64,000 bases of DNA, from positions 8,285,001 to 8,349,000 of the forward strand of contig CM073535.1 in NCBI GenBank assembly GCA_037074615.1. The letters run 5' to 3'. Positions 1-12,281 of this stretch are shown here, piece by piece (positions within the stretch are counted from its first letter, which is position 1; each line of letters starts with the position of its first letter). The notes under the pieces were generated by a model, which saw only the letters and a list, made by a program, of their open reading frames with translations, had not been told where the DNA came from and made no database searches. The stretch is from Leucaena leucocephala (lineage: Eukaryota; Streptophyta; Magnoliopsida; Fabales; Fabaceae). Made by a program: the position numbers and the translations under genes.

Positions 1-588
1 AAAATATCCTAAGCACAATTTGAAGTTAGCAACGATAGTATATACTCTAAAAATATGGAGACACTATCTCTATGGAACAACTCTAAGTTATATCGTGACT
101 ATAAGAGCCTTAAGTACTTGCACTACCAGAGAGTTGAATATGAGCATAGAAGATTGATGGAAATGTTGAAAAATTGATTATGAAATCGAATGGCTTACAC
201 CTTAAGTAGAAAGGAAATGCATGTGGCAGTTCTGATGTTAAAGGAGCATTAATTAGTAGAAAGATTTAGAAATTGGAGCCAGATAAATACATGCAACTGA
301 GAAGCTAACGTGAAACTCGAGTTGTGGGTGCTTTGACAGAAGAAATTAGAGAAGCACATAAGCAAGATCATCTAGTAATAACAATACGGACTAGAGTATT
401 ACGGAAAAAGGCAAATGATTTTGATATATCGCCTTAAGGCATAGTTAGATATAAGAAGAGAAACTTTGTTCCTTTGAAAGTGGATCTCATGAAAAAAAAT
501 TTAAATGAGACACGTAAAAGTAAATATACTATTCATCTAGACATGATCACGATATATCATGATCTCAAAATATTATTTTGGTAGCTAG
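1..588 (+). pseudogene. Ty3/gypsy chromovirus pol remnant: RNase H end and integrase zinc finger
   Basis: Broken plus-strand reading frames recall the RNase H C-terminus of plant gypsy polyproteins (HYLYGT near base 65, a degenerate RELNM stretch near 130) and then the integrase N-terminal region (SKYTIH followed by YHDLKILFW near 520-580). Several in-frame stops and frameshifts make it non-functional. The 5' part of the element lies outside the window. It continues after an insertion at about 2219, because the reading context LGIK at the left junction resumes as LKMKSDV at the right. The assignment to a chromovirus comes from the downstream chromodomain. An intact copy would supply reverse transcription and integration of the element. 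Confidence 0.72.
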
Positions 589-589
589 G

Positions 590-2218
590 TATAAAATCCT
601 CCTAAAATATAATTATTATTAATTATTTAAATATATTTTTTTGTACCTAATATAATTTAAAAATAATCTTATAAATGAATTTAGTTTATTTTAAAAGAGT
701 TAACTATAGTAGAAAATAGTTTAACTAAAATTTAAATGTACTCTATCATGATTATAAAAAGACTTTTCTTAAAATATAGATAAAGTAACAGGAAATATAA
801 GTATTCAAACTAAAACCTATTGTGGCAATATATAAATATTTTACACATACCTTTAAAGGAGAAGGATATGCAATTAATATAGCTCTACTTAAGCCTCTGA
901 AAAATGTTAATAAAGATAGGGTGAGACAAACGTCTTAGTAACATCAATTTTACTCATTATGCATACTAACATGTATTCATTAGGTGTCAAGTGGGACCTC
1001 ACAAAATATAATATATACAAAATAACATTTTGTATTATGAAAATAAATGAATAATTCACCCAAATTTCTCCCATTAAATCAATCAAACCACCTTATTCTC
1101 ATCGACTGAACCCATGGGCTAGTGGTAACTACTCCTCGAACAGCTAACTAATCAAGTGATATGGATAGGCCAAAATCCATAGAATACATGATTAGACCAT
1201 GGATCCATTCCCCCTCGGTAAACAAGTGAGTATTCGCAGCCTCTCGATAAACAGGTGAGGCACATCCCACGATAAACTGGTAGGACAAAAGCTATTCATT
1301 GAGCTCTTATAGAGGTTATACCATATGGTAAAAATATAACTATCTCTTCACACATCCCAATGCATAATTCTTAAAGTAATAATATTAGTCAAAATCTCAA
1401 TACTTTGATAATATCACAAAAGATTATTTTTCTCAAGATAACTTTCTTCAAATTCTAATATCAATATATAATAAGTTTAGAATCTCAACTCAGCCTTTCT
1501 AAATTAAACTTTAAATCCCATAAGACTATTTTTAATAAAAATTATAAAATAAGATTTCTCAATATAATAATATCAACATTAATATTTATATACATATATA
1601 TATATATTAAAACACTCACAAACATCATATTAACACACACAATAAGTAGATAGTGATTACCTTCTTTGGGAATAGGAAAAGGACTGAGAGAGATAACTAA
1701 AAAGAGAAGAGTCGATTAAATAATCAAATTTGAGGAATAACTCAGAGTTTTAGCTTTATTTATAAAGTCATAATAATAATTCAAAATTTAAATTTATATC
1801 TTATCTTTATTAAAATTTATTAGATATAGTAATTTAAAATTTAAACTATATTATCATTATAGTATAAATACATATATTATTATTATAGATATATTTAATA
1901 AAAAATATAGGTATATTATTATTGTTATCTTTATCAAAATTCTATTAGGTATTGTAATTTAAAATTTAAACCATATTTTTAAAATAAAATTACATATCCA
2001 AATCTGAATCCGAATCATAATAAATTCCTAACTAATAATAACAATCAAATCATAAAATTTTAAATAAGATAAAAATAGGATAATTTATATATCATATTTT
2101 ATTAAAAATAATAAAAATAATTAAACTATAATAATTTAATTAGATAATATTTTTAAATTATTGACAAATAATAATTTTAATTTTACTTAAATATAAGAAT
2201 AAAAATTAAGATGTTACA
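590..2218 (-). mobile_element. Solo-LTR-like insertion inside the chromovirus
   Basis: Read on the minus strand the segment begins TGTAACATCTTAATTTT, a common start for plant gypsy LTRs. It interrupts the chromovirus integrase reading context, which resumes at 2219. The flanks CTAGG (585-589) and CTAAA (2219-2223) may be a decayed 5-bp target duplication, differing by two G-to-A changes. No coding frame is seen. Around 1200-1300 there are short imperfect repeats of the type CTCGGTAAACAAGTGAG. The left end is less certain than the right. Confidence 0.5.
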
Positions 2219-3190
2219 CTAAAAATGAAGAGTGATGTCACAAAGTATTGGCTAGATACCTCACATGTCAGTAAGTTAAAGTAGGGCATCATAAACTATT
2301 AGGATTGTTGCAAACCCCTGACATTCCTAAGTGGAAATGGAGAAGTGTTACAATAGATTTCATTACGAGTTTGCCAATAACCACTATAAGATACGACGAT
2401 ATATGGGTGGTCATTGATAGATTAACAAAATCAACACATTTTATAGCAATCAAGACTACTTATGAGTTAGAAAAGTTGGTATAGGTCTATATAAAAGAAA
2501 TAGTGAGACTTCATGGTGTGTCAAATAATATTCCACATGATAGGGATCCATGGTTTACCTCAAAGTTTTGGAGATCTTTGCAAGAAGCTATAAACACTGA
2601 GTTGAAATTTAGCACATCATATTATCCTTAGATCGATAGTCAATAAGAAAGAACTATTCAAATGTTAGAGGACATAACGAGAGCATGTGTGCGCAGCTTT
2701 AGAAAAAGGAAGTTGGATATTCCATATTTTGTTTATTAGATCTCAGCAAATAAAGAATATAAGAAGAAGGCTATTAGCAGCCTAAAGAAGACAGAAAAAC
2801 TATGCAAATAAAAGGAAAAGGCTGCTAGAGTTCGAAGTTAGAGACCATGTATTTTTTAAGATATCACCAACCACGGGCATAGGGCATTCAATGAAAGTCA
2901 AGAAGTTCCGGCCTAAGTACATTGGTCCATTTGAAATCCTAGCTAAAATTGGGCAAGAGGCATATCAATTGAGCAAACTTCACAATGTCTTCCATGTACG
3001 CAATTGAAGTACCATTTAGGCCCAGAACATGTAATTGAATATGAGGAAATTAGTTTGCAAGATAATCTCACGTATGAAGTAGAACTAGAGCGGATCATTT
3101 TTCGACAATAAAAGTAGCTAAGAAATAGGACAATTCCATCCGTGAAGGTGGATTGAGAAGTAGAAGAAGACATGAGAAGTAATATCTAGA
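2219..3190 (+). pseudogene. Chromovirus integrase core and chromodomain remnant
   Basis: Plus-strand frames show WKWRSVTIDFITSLP, VVIDRLTKSTHFI, GVSNNIPHDRDPWFTSKFW and ELKFSTSYYP, the order expected for a gypsy integrase catalytic core. After 3030 the frame recalls a Tekay/Del-type C-terminal chromodomain (LTYEVELERII, LRNRTIPSVKVD). The spacing to an LTR start just downstream (3242) fits this class. At least six in-frame stops, such as the stop after SYYP and those in the linker, rule out function. Many of the stops could have come from C-to-T changes. Confidence 0.8.
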
Positions 3191-3241
3191 GTTTATGTTT
3201 TAAAAATTTTGTGGATAAAATTTATTTTATCGAAAAAGAAT

Positions 3242-5080
3242 TATAACATCTCAAATTTTTATAAAAATAATTTATAAGGTATTATTGAGGTCAAAAGTAT
3301 TTTTTAAAAATTAAAAAATTTCAAATATGAAATTTCAAGAAAAGAATAAAGGAAAGAATAAATATTAAAAATATTTTGGGACTAAGAAAAATTAAGAAAA
3401 ATCATAAAATAAGTATTTTTTAATTTAAAAAATTATGGAAGAATTTATTTTTCTCAAAAGATGCCTAAATGATTTAATAGTTATTTTTCTAAATTTTAAG
3501 AGCTTATTTTCTTTAAAAAATAAGAAAAATAATTAGATGTTTTTGTTTCACTTGAAAATTTCAGGATATTATTTTATAATTTAAAAATATTAAGGCATAA
3601 AAAACTTATAAAGTGTCCTAGATTAATTTTTAAAATTTATTTATGAATTTTAATATCTACTGAGAGGGTGAAATAGTAAATTCATTATCCTAAGTCTGAA
3701 AGTGGAATTGGGCTAAGACTAGACTCAATTTATAGAGCCCATGTTTAAGAAGACGATTCAGATTTTGGGATATTGGCCCAATAGTAAAATTAAGGAATCA
3801 AGTTTATGTGATAAGCTTCTTGTAGGACCCAAGGAAAATAAAAATATATTTATCCCCCATTAAAACACTTCAGCAACACACTTCCATTCATTTTCACCTC
3901 TGCACCAAAATTAGAGAGAGGAGAAGAGGGTTCACCCAGAGGAGAAGAAGAGGTACGTAGAAGGTGAAGAGGTCAATTAAAACATGCAAGAGATCCCTTA
4001 CATGCTACTAGACATCTAGGCTAAGTTTAAGGGTCTTGAACCTTATTCCATCAACATTTTCTTCATTTGGGGAGTGTTCTGTAAATGGATAATGATTCAA
4101 AATTTGATTTTTAGAGAGAGAAAGTGAAGAACGCATATCAAAGATTAAGGAAATAATGTAGGATGATGGAATTTAGGTTGTTTTATTTGTTTCTTGGTTG
4201 GTATACTAAATATTGTTGTGGAAAGATAAATTTTGAATTTGGACTTTGCTGTACAGAGGAGATTATTCGAGTTTTCCTCATGAAAATCTCATAGGAGTAT
4301 CCAAATGCTAAAGTAATTGATGGGTATATGTATTATATGATGGTGTGTTGTTGGACGCATAATGGAATTGAAATTGGGAAGTTAAAAGCAGAAATTCATC
4401 CCCTGTTTGGACGTTTGAAAATTAGATGGGTGTTTTAAAATATTAGACTACGTTTTTAAGGCTTTAAAGCAATGTTTGGAGATAAGTTATTAAAGATGGA
4501 TCAATTTTATATACACGGAAATGCATTTGTTTTGCCTGAAGAAGATTTTTTTTAAAAGCTAAAAATACGAGTGTTGCTGGTAGTTGTGAAGTTAGAATTT
4601 TTAAATTACGCTTGGAATAGAATTCTTGAAGCTGGAAAATGATCAAACTCATATTGGAGGCTTAACTGAAATGGGTAACTCACTGTTTTAAGTGCCTTAG
4701 AGTATGAAATAGTGGTTATGGATTAATCCATTACGTGTGTAATGGCTCTTTTGGGGCAATTGGCGATAAGAGAATTAAGTTTTATAAACTTTCCTCCTAT
4801 GTTCTGTTTTGGGACAGTTTAAATTCAATAAAGAAGAATTCATTGGTGTTCTATTTTATGGCTCTCATGAATTAATAAGATAATAAAGCTAAGTAAGAGG
4901 GAGAAGTTTGGAAAATTAAAGAACAAATTTAATGGTTTAAAGGTTGGGGATATAGAAGAGAGAAAGAGATATTATATTATTAAAACGTACTATGATTAAT
5001 CATATAATAGGCAAGGGCGCATTGCTCTCTTTTCAAGACTTTCCAGATGACGTTGAACCCCAAACAAACTTTCAGAGTAA
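3242..5080 (+). mobile_element. 3' LTR of the chromovirus
   Basis: Directly after the last chromodomain codons and an A-rich tract in the position of the polypurine tract (3225-3241), the sequence reads TATAACATCTCAAATTTT, a one-base variant of the usual gypsy LTR start TGTAACATC. The first 130 bases resemble 20602-20730, a second copy of a related LTR. A GA-rich stretch at 3910-3970 resembles an LTR leader. No coding frame is supported. The 3' boundary is inferred from where sequence shared with the dioxygenase spacers begins (about 5150). Confidence 0.6.
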
Positions 5081-5149
5081 CATTACTTTTAAATAACTAC
5101 TTTCGGGATAAAATTATACCTTTACCCTCATCTATTTGAAATGAGAGTT

Positions 5150-5480
5150 CAAGTCAACATGTCCTACTCCAGCGTGCGGTCACGTACGCTCATCTGTGAC
5201 AACAATCTGAACATCGCTGAATTTCTTCAATTCACACTTCAGTTCACATGCTCTGTAGCCTCTAGGGCTGAAAAATGAAAACGCTACCTCAACCATTTTC
5301 TTTGTTTCTCACGCTCCCTTTGGCATCTTCCGTGTTTCAATCAACTTGGAGTTTCGAACAAAGGGCACCACACACCAGATTCATAGACAGACAGGTGGAG
5401 CAAGACGTGATAATGAACCACACGCATTCATCCCTTCAGAATTGTTTTTCATTGAAAACGTGCGAGGAGACATAACCCAA
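5150..5480 (-). repeat. Spacer block A, copy 1 (inverted relative to the following gene)
   Basis: This stretch is the reverse complement of the block upstream of gene A (31085-31345): for example GGTTCATTATCACGT and GTGTGTGGT recur on the opposite strand with the same order and spacing. Other copies are at 35080-35340 (this orientation) and 52655-52995 (gene A orientation). It encodes nothing recognisable. Confidence 0.7.
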
Positions 5481-7315
5481 CACAAGAGGATAAGATTGTA
5501 CTTTCACTGCTCATCGAATTGTTTCATGAAATACATCGTTTTGTACATCTTTTGGTTTTGCACGTGGATGCTCCACATACGCCAAATAAAGCTAAACAAA
5601 CCGCGTCACCAAGCATTTGTTTACACACACACACACACATATGACCATTTGTTGAGCAGATCAAACTCGGTAACTTATCTAAATCTCAATCACATCTTCT
5701 GCAGTTTGAAGGTTCTAAGCAATTTATCTATTCATCTCAATCTCATGTTCTGTAACTTAGAGGGTTCTAAGAATCAAAATAAAGGGTGGATCTGCATTAT
5801 ATAAGTCAGTGCAAGAACTGGAGTTCTTGAGCTCGGGATTTACCAGAAGAGTATGTTTACAAAGATGGTGAATTCAGTGCTCTTCTTCCATCGCAGCAGA
5901 TTCCGCTCATTGGTATGTCTCTTCTGCTGTCTCCTTCCTCACAGAATCAACAAGAATTGGACAATATTCGCTCTGCACTTACTTCATGGGGTTGCTTCCA
6001 GGTTTTTCATGGCTGATTCTTTCTTCCCTTTTCTTCCCTCTGCATCAGTCACACAACTTCGTACTTCTTTCAGTTTAGTTTTTGGTGAATGTTCTTAGCT
6101 TCTTTCAGTTTTCCAGAATTTGGTTTTGAGTTTGTGAGTGTGGCGTCCTTCCTTATATGGAGAAAAGACCTAAAAATTAGAAGTCGATAGTTAACAAGGT
6201 GGTAGATGTATTAGGGCTATGGTGAAATTTACGGACTGTTGGTTCTCGTTTGGATATTTATATGTTTTATGTGCATATCATTTTATTATATTTTTAGTTT
6301 TCAACCTTTTATATGGTATTAGTTTCTGGTTCGGTAGCCAAAACTAATAATATTTAAAAGCACGTGGTCGTTACTTTGAAACCTACATATGCAAAGATTG
6401 ATGAATTTTTTTAAATGCTCCCATAAACACATAAACATAAATGGCTAAATCCACTCCAGCAACTCCTCCTCTATCACTCACATAAACTCACTCGCACGTG
6501 ATATCTATTTGTTGACTGATATGAGAGATATTCAATTTGCACATAATATCTACTTTGGGGTTTTTTCATCTTTTTAATTATTTATTGTGAACTTATTGTT
6601 TATTTGTTGGAACTCCAAGTAATAAACCATGGGATGACAACTCGGATTCTGGGCAAAGTGAGAGAAGTTTCAAAGAAGTTCGTTGATCTTCCAATGGAAG
6701 AAAAGCAAAAATATAAGAGAGAATGACATGACAAGAAGGATATGGAAGTGGCATATTTTTCACACAAAAACAAAGGATTGATTGGAATGATCGTGTTTTC
6801 CTCAAAGTGCATCCTGAAAGCCAAAGAAAATTTAAAGTTTGGCCCCAACAACCCCATGAATTTAGGTACTTCTTTTTTAAAATACAGACGTAATAACATT
6901 ATAAGTATAAAATAAAGACTAAACTGTTTAATTTTGACACTGGCATATTAGGGATGTGTTGATAGAATATACAGAGAAAGTAAAGCAGCTAAATGAAGTG
7001 ATTCTGAAGGCCATGGTTATGTCATCGAACTTGCAAGAGAATAGCTTCTTGAAGCAATTTGGAGAAGCAAACGTGATGGTGAGATTCAACTAGTATCCTC
7101 CATGCACGAGACCTGAACAAGTTATGGGACTGAAGCCTCATGTAGATGGATCTGCCATCACTTTGCTTTTGCAGGATGAAAATGTTGAAGGTCTTCAAAT
7201 CCTCAAAGACAACAATGGGTTTAAATTTCATATCATCACTGATGCTCTTGTACTGTTGTCTACGCTGATGAACAACTTGAGGTAACCATTGTTTGTAATA
7301 TTACATCATTTTCAA

Positions 7316-7585
7316 GTCCCTATTCTTTCTAATCCTAAATGTAAAGACTACTTATTTGTACAAAATAAGAAAATTAGTTTAATTATTTGTAATGGACATG
7401 TTAGTTTTCTTGAAATACATATTTTAATTATTCTTCTCATTGATGAAAACTCCATTTAAATATATGCAATTAATATGAATAATTTAAGAAAAAATTTATA
7501 AATTTAAGAGATAAAGTAAAATGAGATATTACGTATAATATCAAAATAAATCTCTATTAGCTTATATAATTAAGATTGAAGGGAG
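7316..7585. mobile_element. Stowaway-like MITE in intron 3 of pseudogene 1
   Basis: The ends read TCCCTATTCTTTCTAATCC and ATTGAAGGGAGTA, close to the CTCCCT...AGGGAG termini of Stowaway-type elements with a TA target. The equivalent place in gene A intron 3 carries the same element (32948-33947), so it was inserted before the gene copies separated. Confidence 0.5.
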
Positions 7586-8118
7586 TATATAACAAGTTTA
7601 AGTTGGAAAATAAAATAGAATAAAACATGAAATTTACTTGTGTGCCTATGAAATGTACTGATAACAACATATACTACACTTGATCATAACCATAAGGCCA
7701 GTCTTGATTTCTTCTGTGTTTTTATTACATTACGTTATAATTTTTTAATCTTTGTTTTTGGTGGGGGGAGGGGGGGATTGGACAAAATTAGAAAGAAGTT
7801 CACGATGATTTATTAACCTTCTTGACATATTCTTATATCAATTAATTATTCCAGCCCTTTCATTTCAAAGATATACAATCATGAAATAACCAACCTTATA
7901 TGCATAACTTAATTTTCATATTGTTCAGTTTTTAGTAATACCATAAAGTGCAATTAAGTCAACAATTGCATTTTTTTCCCGATATTAACTTGATCATAAC
8001 AATTATTGAAGGTATAATATAAATAAAACACAATTTTAACTTATACTAGTTGAAATTTACATATTTATGTGATCTTTTTTGTTGTAACTAAACGAATTTG
8101 TTTAATATGAACAGGTAA
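7586..8118. other. Rest of intron 3 of pseudogene 1
   Basis: AT-rich non-coding sequence that can be followed against gene A intron 3, ending in TTTAATATGAACAG where gene A has TTTAATGTGAACAG before exon 4. A 13-base G-rich run sits near 7760. The foreign element begins three bases or so later. Confidence 0.7.
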
Positions 8119-9312
8119 TGAAACAACTTCAATTTGATGTTGCCTTAGGGTTACTTTAAAAATTAAACTAAGAATTGCGTTTAGTACAAACTTGAGTCGT
8201 TCTATTTTAGGAGCTAAAAATAAAATTAAATAATTAAGTAACTAAATGAAATATAACCTAAATTATAAAAATAGAGTTTAATTTGATTGACTAACTATTA
8301 AAAGTTATGAATTTAAATAAAATACTTTTAGTATTTTTTATATGATAATAAGGGATATAGAATGATAATGAATGAATGAAACTAAAGCACAATAAATCAA
8401 CAACTATAGAAGCAACCCTCCAATTTAAGAGTGTATGTAATCATAGATTCATTATATATGTGAGTTATAAATAATTAATTAAAAATTATAATTAACCTTT
8501 TAATCCAACAACTGAGTAATCTTGAATTATCAAAATATTTTTCAAAGTTACAATCTACTAATTGTCATCAGAATAGTAAAATATGACCAAGGTTATTAAA
8601 AATAAATGTTCATTCATAACTCAATAATTCATAAAAAAAATATAATTTAAACCAGCAAGAGATATGATTATGTAATAATTCAAGTTACTTTTAAAAAATC
8701 ACTAAATATTCACTAAAATCTCAATATAAAGTCTTAACCTAAAATAGAGTAATTAAATTAAGTTATAATCAGCACAATATCAAATGCTAAACAATAATCT
8801 AGCTATAATAATCCTCAATAAATATTAATAAATCATTATAAAGTTTGTTAATAATTATAAAATTATCCTTAAATCATTATAAAGTTTGTCAATAATTATA
8901 AAATTATCCTAAGACTTATGAATCATAAAATAATTAATAGGTAGAAGATTAGAGAAACTTAAACTCTCATTTGAGATCCTAAACTTATGGATTTGGACAC
9001 TTAGCCATGCATGGCCATCAAGGACGCTGCTACCATAACTGCCATCACTACATTGTCACTATTTATGTTCTTCTTAGTGCATCGTCGTGACTACTATTCC
9101 TCCATCATTGTGCTGGTTGTTGTTGTCACTATACTGTCATAATTGCCATGCTGGTGGTTGTTTTCTTCTATGCTAGTTGTTGTTTTCTACTATTCCTCTG
9201 TGAGGGCAGGTGGGGTGAGAGGAGTGGACTAAAAACTAAAGGTGTGTTGATGATGAGGTGTCAGCGTGCGTGTGGGTACTGTGGAGTGAATGGATGGATG
9301 AAGAAATAGGTT

Positions 9313-9622
9313 TGTTAGCTTTATTAGGGAGAAATAATGAGAAGAAAGATGAAGAATCATATGAAATATTCAAGAGCAACAAGCTCTTACAATTATGATA
9401 ATCTACATGTGTTTTCACATTAATCTACCCTCACTTGATGGAGATAAACTAACCCCACTTGGGGACTTTAAAGGGAGACCCAAGTTACCCTCTCCATCAC
9501 TATGGTAAGGATTATACAATCTCACTCATCAACCAAGGGCTAGAGCTCTTTATATAGAATTCTAGAATTATCTAGATACAAGTGATTAATACTAATCACC
9601 TAACTAATTCTACCTTCTAACA
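9313..9622 (-). repeat. 3' LTR of the nested 2.3-kb element
   Basis: 310 bp, TGTTAGCTTTATTAGGG to CTTCTAACA, nearly the same as 11289-11598 (shared tracts include AACCAAGGGCTAGAG and CACCTAACTAATTCTA). Confidence 0.88.
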
Positions 9623-10249
9623 CCTCCAATCAAGTTGACACCCCTTAACTCTAGGTGTTCAACTTGCCAACACAACACATAAAGGAGTAAGGTGAATTAA
9701 ATCAAACTACTTTTATTTTACAAAATACAATATGAAAATTTCTTCAAAACTCTCTTTTCAATGAATACTTAAGCAGCAACTACAACTTTCTACATAACAA
9801 TGGTCTCTGAATCCCATTCCTTTCTTTGATTTGTTAGAGATATAAACTTGAGATCTTGGCCTCTCAAACCCTTGCATACAAAACATGTCAAAAATAGCAT
9901 TTTTTATCAAAACTCCAAAAATACAATTTATCACCACCTCTAAGTAGCTCCGTGTCTCTATCGCCTTTGAGAAATAATCATATCTCCAAGGAATAATTTG
10001 TACAAACTAAAGATTCCAATAAATATCAATGGTAGTACTTGCACATATTTATCATTGCTACTAGTCTCTTGGGTAGTGGAAGAGTTTGAGACTTGACGAT
10101 AAGCATAAACCTGAGAAGATCCTTGATTGTAATCAATTAGGTTTCACTTATGTCTCTATAGTGGCGAATTATCTTGTTCGAAGAATTGTACAGATCCTAT
10201 CCCACTGACCCATGATTTCTTTGCCACTAAGAAATTTATAACCCCTTCA

Positions 10250-10949
10250 ATGCCATTAACACAATGTAAAAGTCCGTACACATTGCAATTAATCATTCCA
10301 TGCAGGAGATGACTTTAATTGTACGGGACTTATTAAACCAACGAAGTTACTCTGCAATATGTTGTTGAAGAGAAGCGTTCCATTGCCAAAAAATGCTTAT
10401 TGCCTCATGGTTAAGATTACCTTCATCAACATCATGTATCCTGGAGTCGTTAGAAAATGATATAATCGCACCCTGGTTAAAGAATGTATCAATAGCATTT
10501 GCAAGTAGCCAAACAGTATCATATGCATGAAGGCCATAAGAACTTAACCCTACAGAGCCTCTAGTTAACTTGTTCCACCTAGACATAATTTTTTTTTCAT
10601 CTGAATCAAGAGTATGTTGGCATAAAAGAAGAACGCCTTGAAGAACACTCATTGCATCTGAAGAAAGAAAAGTAAAATCCACAATAGAGGAGAGACAGTC
10701 TGTGGCTATCCATACGTAGCCATTCCCAGTCATCCCAAGATACTGTGCAACATTGAAAACCATAAATCTTGAATCAGGATTTACATGAAGAACAATGACC
10801 CGGGATTGCATTAGAGCCAACTTCACCAATAAATTTGTGATTTCACTCCGATCAACTGCAGGTCCTGATCTAATTCCACAAGACTTTGCTTCTTTGACTC
10901 TTTCTAAAAGATTTTCATTTAGAAACCTTGTAGACGTGTATACACACAA
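10250..10949 (-). pseudogene. Captured fragment of a plant glutamate receptor-like (GLR) gene
   Basis: The minus-strand frame 10949-10347 (200 codons) reads as part of the extracellular ligand-binding ANF/LIVBP-like domain of plant GLRs, clade 3 in character: ITNLLVKLALMQSRVIVLHVNPDS, then VAQYLGM-GNGYVWIATD, the QGVL..QHT segment, RWNKLT-GS-GLSSYGLHAYDTVWLLA and NQGAIISFSNDSR. After AISIF a frameshift near 10395 moves the alignment to another frame, which carries NILQSNFVGL-SPVQ as expected next. In whole genes (roughly 900 residues) this region precedes the ion-channel domains; none of those is here. It lies inside the nested LTR element and on the same strand as that element. The ORF has an ATG only by chance. 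Confidence 0.87.
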
Positions 10950-11288
10950 GATTGAATCAAGAAATCGGTGAGAATACGAATAGAGATTTCAGTAGTTGAG
11001 CTTCGAAGAAGAAAGCCAAGTCGGTAGCTGTGAGCGGAGAAATCTTTAGAGAAGCTTTAACAGTGGTAAAATAAGAAAGGAAGCTGGCAGGAGCATGGAC
11101 AATATAGCGATGGAAACTAATCTCTAGATAGCAAGACAACGCCGTACAAGGGAGAGAAGCTAATAGGCCTCTACTCAATCCTTTTCCTTTTATTTGTTGA
11201 TCTGTTTTGCAGCTGAGCTTCAAGACTGGGCTTCTTCAAGATTGGGCTACAGTGGAAAAACAAGAATCACAACCTTGCTCTGATACTA
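10950..11288 (-). other. 5' internal region of the nested element
   Basis: From the primer site at 11273-11288 down to the captured fragment. One 88-codon minus-strand ORF (11223-10957) resembles nothing I know. I see no gag domain. Confidence 0.4.
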
Positions 11289-11598
11289 TGTTATCTTTAT
11301 TAGAGAAAAATAATGAGAAGAAAGATGAAGAATCATATGTATTATTCAAGAGCAACAAACTTTTATAATCATGGTAATCCACATGAGTTTTCACACTAAT
11401 CTACCATCATTTGAGAGAGATAAACTAACCCTACTTGGGGATTTTGAGGGGAGACCCAAGTTACTCTCTCCCTCACTATGGTGAGGATTACACAATCTCA
11501 CTCATCAACCAAGGGCTAGAGCCCTTTATATAGAATTATAGAGTTATCTAGATACAAGTAATTAACACTAATCACCTAACTAATTCTATCTTCTAACA
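11289..11598 (-). repeat. 5' LTR of the nested 2.3-kb element
   Basis: 310 bp, the direct partner of 9313-9622, followed on the minus strand by the Met-tRNA-type primer site. Confidence 0.88.
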
Positions 11599-12281
11599 GA
11601 CTACAACATGAATCTATTGAAAGGTGACGGCTAGTGGTGTCAGGGAAGGAAGTAGGTATGTGCATAGTGGGAGATGAAGATGATAACGACAACTTAATGA
11701 TGAGTGGAGATGGAATATTATGGTGAAGGAAGATTGGAGGATGAGTAAAGGATGAAGGCAGTGTATGTGGTGTCACAGATGGGCGTCTGTCTGTCTCCGT
11801 CTTGCTACTAGGCTGACGGGATGGAAAGGCTATGGTGGAGGGAGATAGAGGCATGGGTGACGATGGTGATGGAAGAGGGGACAGCCTGGGGCGATGATGA
11901 TGATGGAAGGTGACGGCAAATGCCTCTCTCTTGTGGTGTGTTGTAGATTATAAGCTGAATGAGAAGAAAAACTAGTGGACCAAATTATAAAGTTTAGCCT
12001 ACATGTAACATTTCTAAAATGTGGTCATTTGTTTTTATTTGAAAATTTCAATTTTACCTAAATAACTGGAATACAAATTATAAAAATGTTATACCTTCTA
12101 TTCCAAAAATAATTACTTTGGAGAAATAATAAAAGTATTACAATTATGCTAATGTTCAGCACTAATTCAATATAAGGTATAATAATTCAAATGGTATACA
12201 AATAATATAATTAAGGACTAAAATAATAACAAAAGCCCATCAAAATTATATGAATAAATATATAAAAATATAGATTTTTTA

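Larger units (their letters stand above)
9313..11598 (-). mobile_element. Nested small LTR retrotransposon carrying a host-gene fragment
   Basis: Direct terminal repeats of exactly 310 bp each (9313-9622 and 11289-11598) both run TGTTA...TAACA. On the minus strand, TAGTATCAGAGCAAGG follows the LTR at 11288 down to 11273, matching the plant initiator-Met-tRNA primer site (TGGTATCAGAGC) with one change; this sets the orientation. The 1.67-kb interior has no gag or pol domain that I recognise but includes a glutamate-receptor-like fragment. It sits in the LTR of the Athila-like element, as the sister LTR (about 14530) shows the uninterrupted site. No clear target duplication is visible (AGGTT on the left, GACTA on the right). 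Confidence 0.85.
8119..12281 (-). repeat. 3' LTR of the Athila-like element (with nested insertion)
   Basis: Plus-strand 8119-9308 and 11599-12281 align with 13631-15508 along their length: shared landmarks are TTTTTTATATGATAATAAGG, GCATGGCCATCAA and GGTGTGTTGATGAT. The copy is interrupted at about 9309-11598. Short ORFs here have low-complexity translations and are not genes. Confidence 0.7.

Noticed and set aside
5275..6098. Overlapping plus-strand ORFs before and across exon 1 of pseudogene 1
   Set aside because: They read spacer block A, promoter sequence and exon 1 in the wrong frame.
10347..10949. A working glutamate-receptor gene
   Set aside because: Only part of the ligand-binding domain is present, a frameshift follows, and the fragment lies between LTRs.
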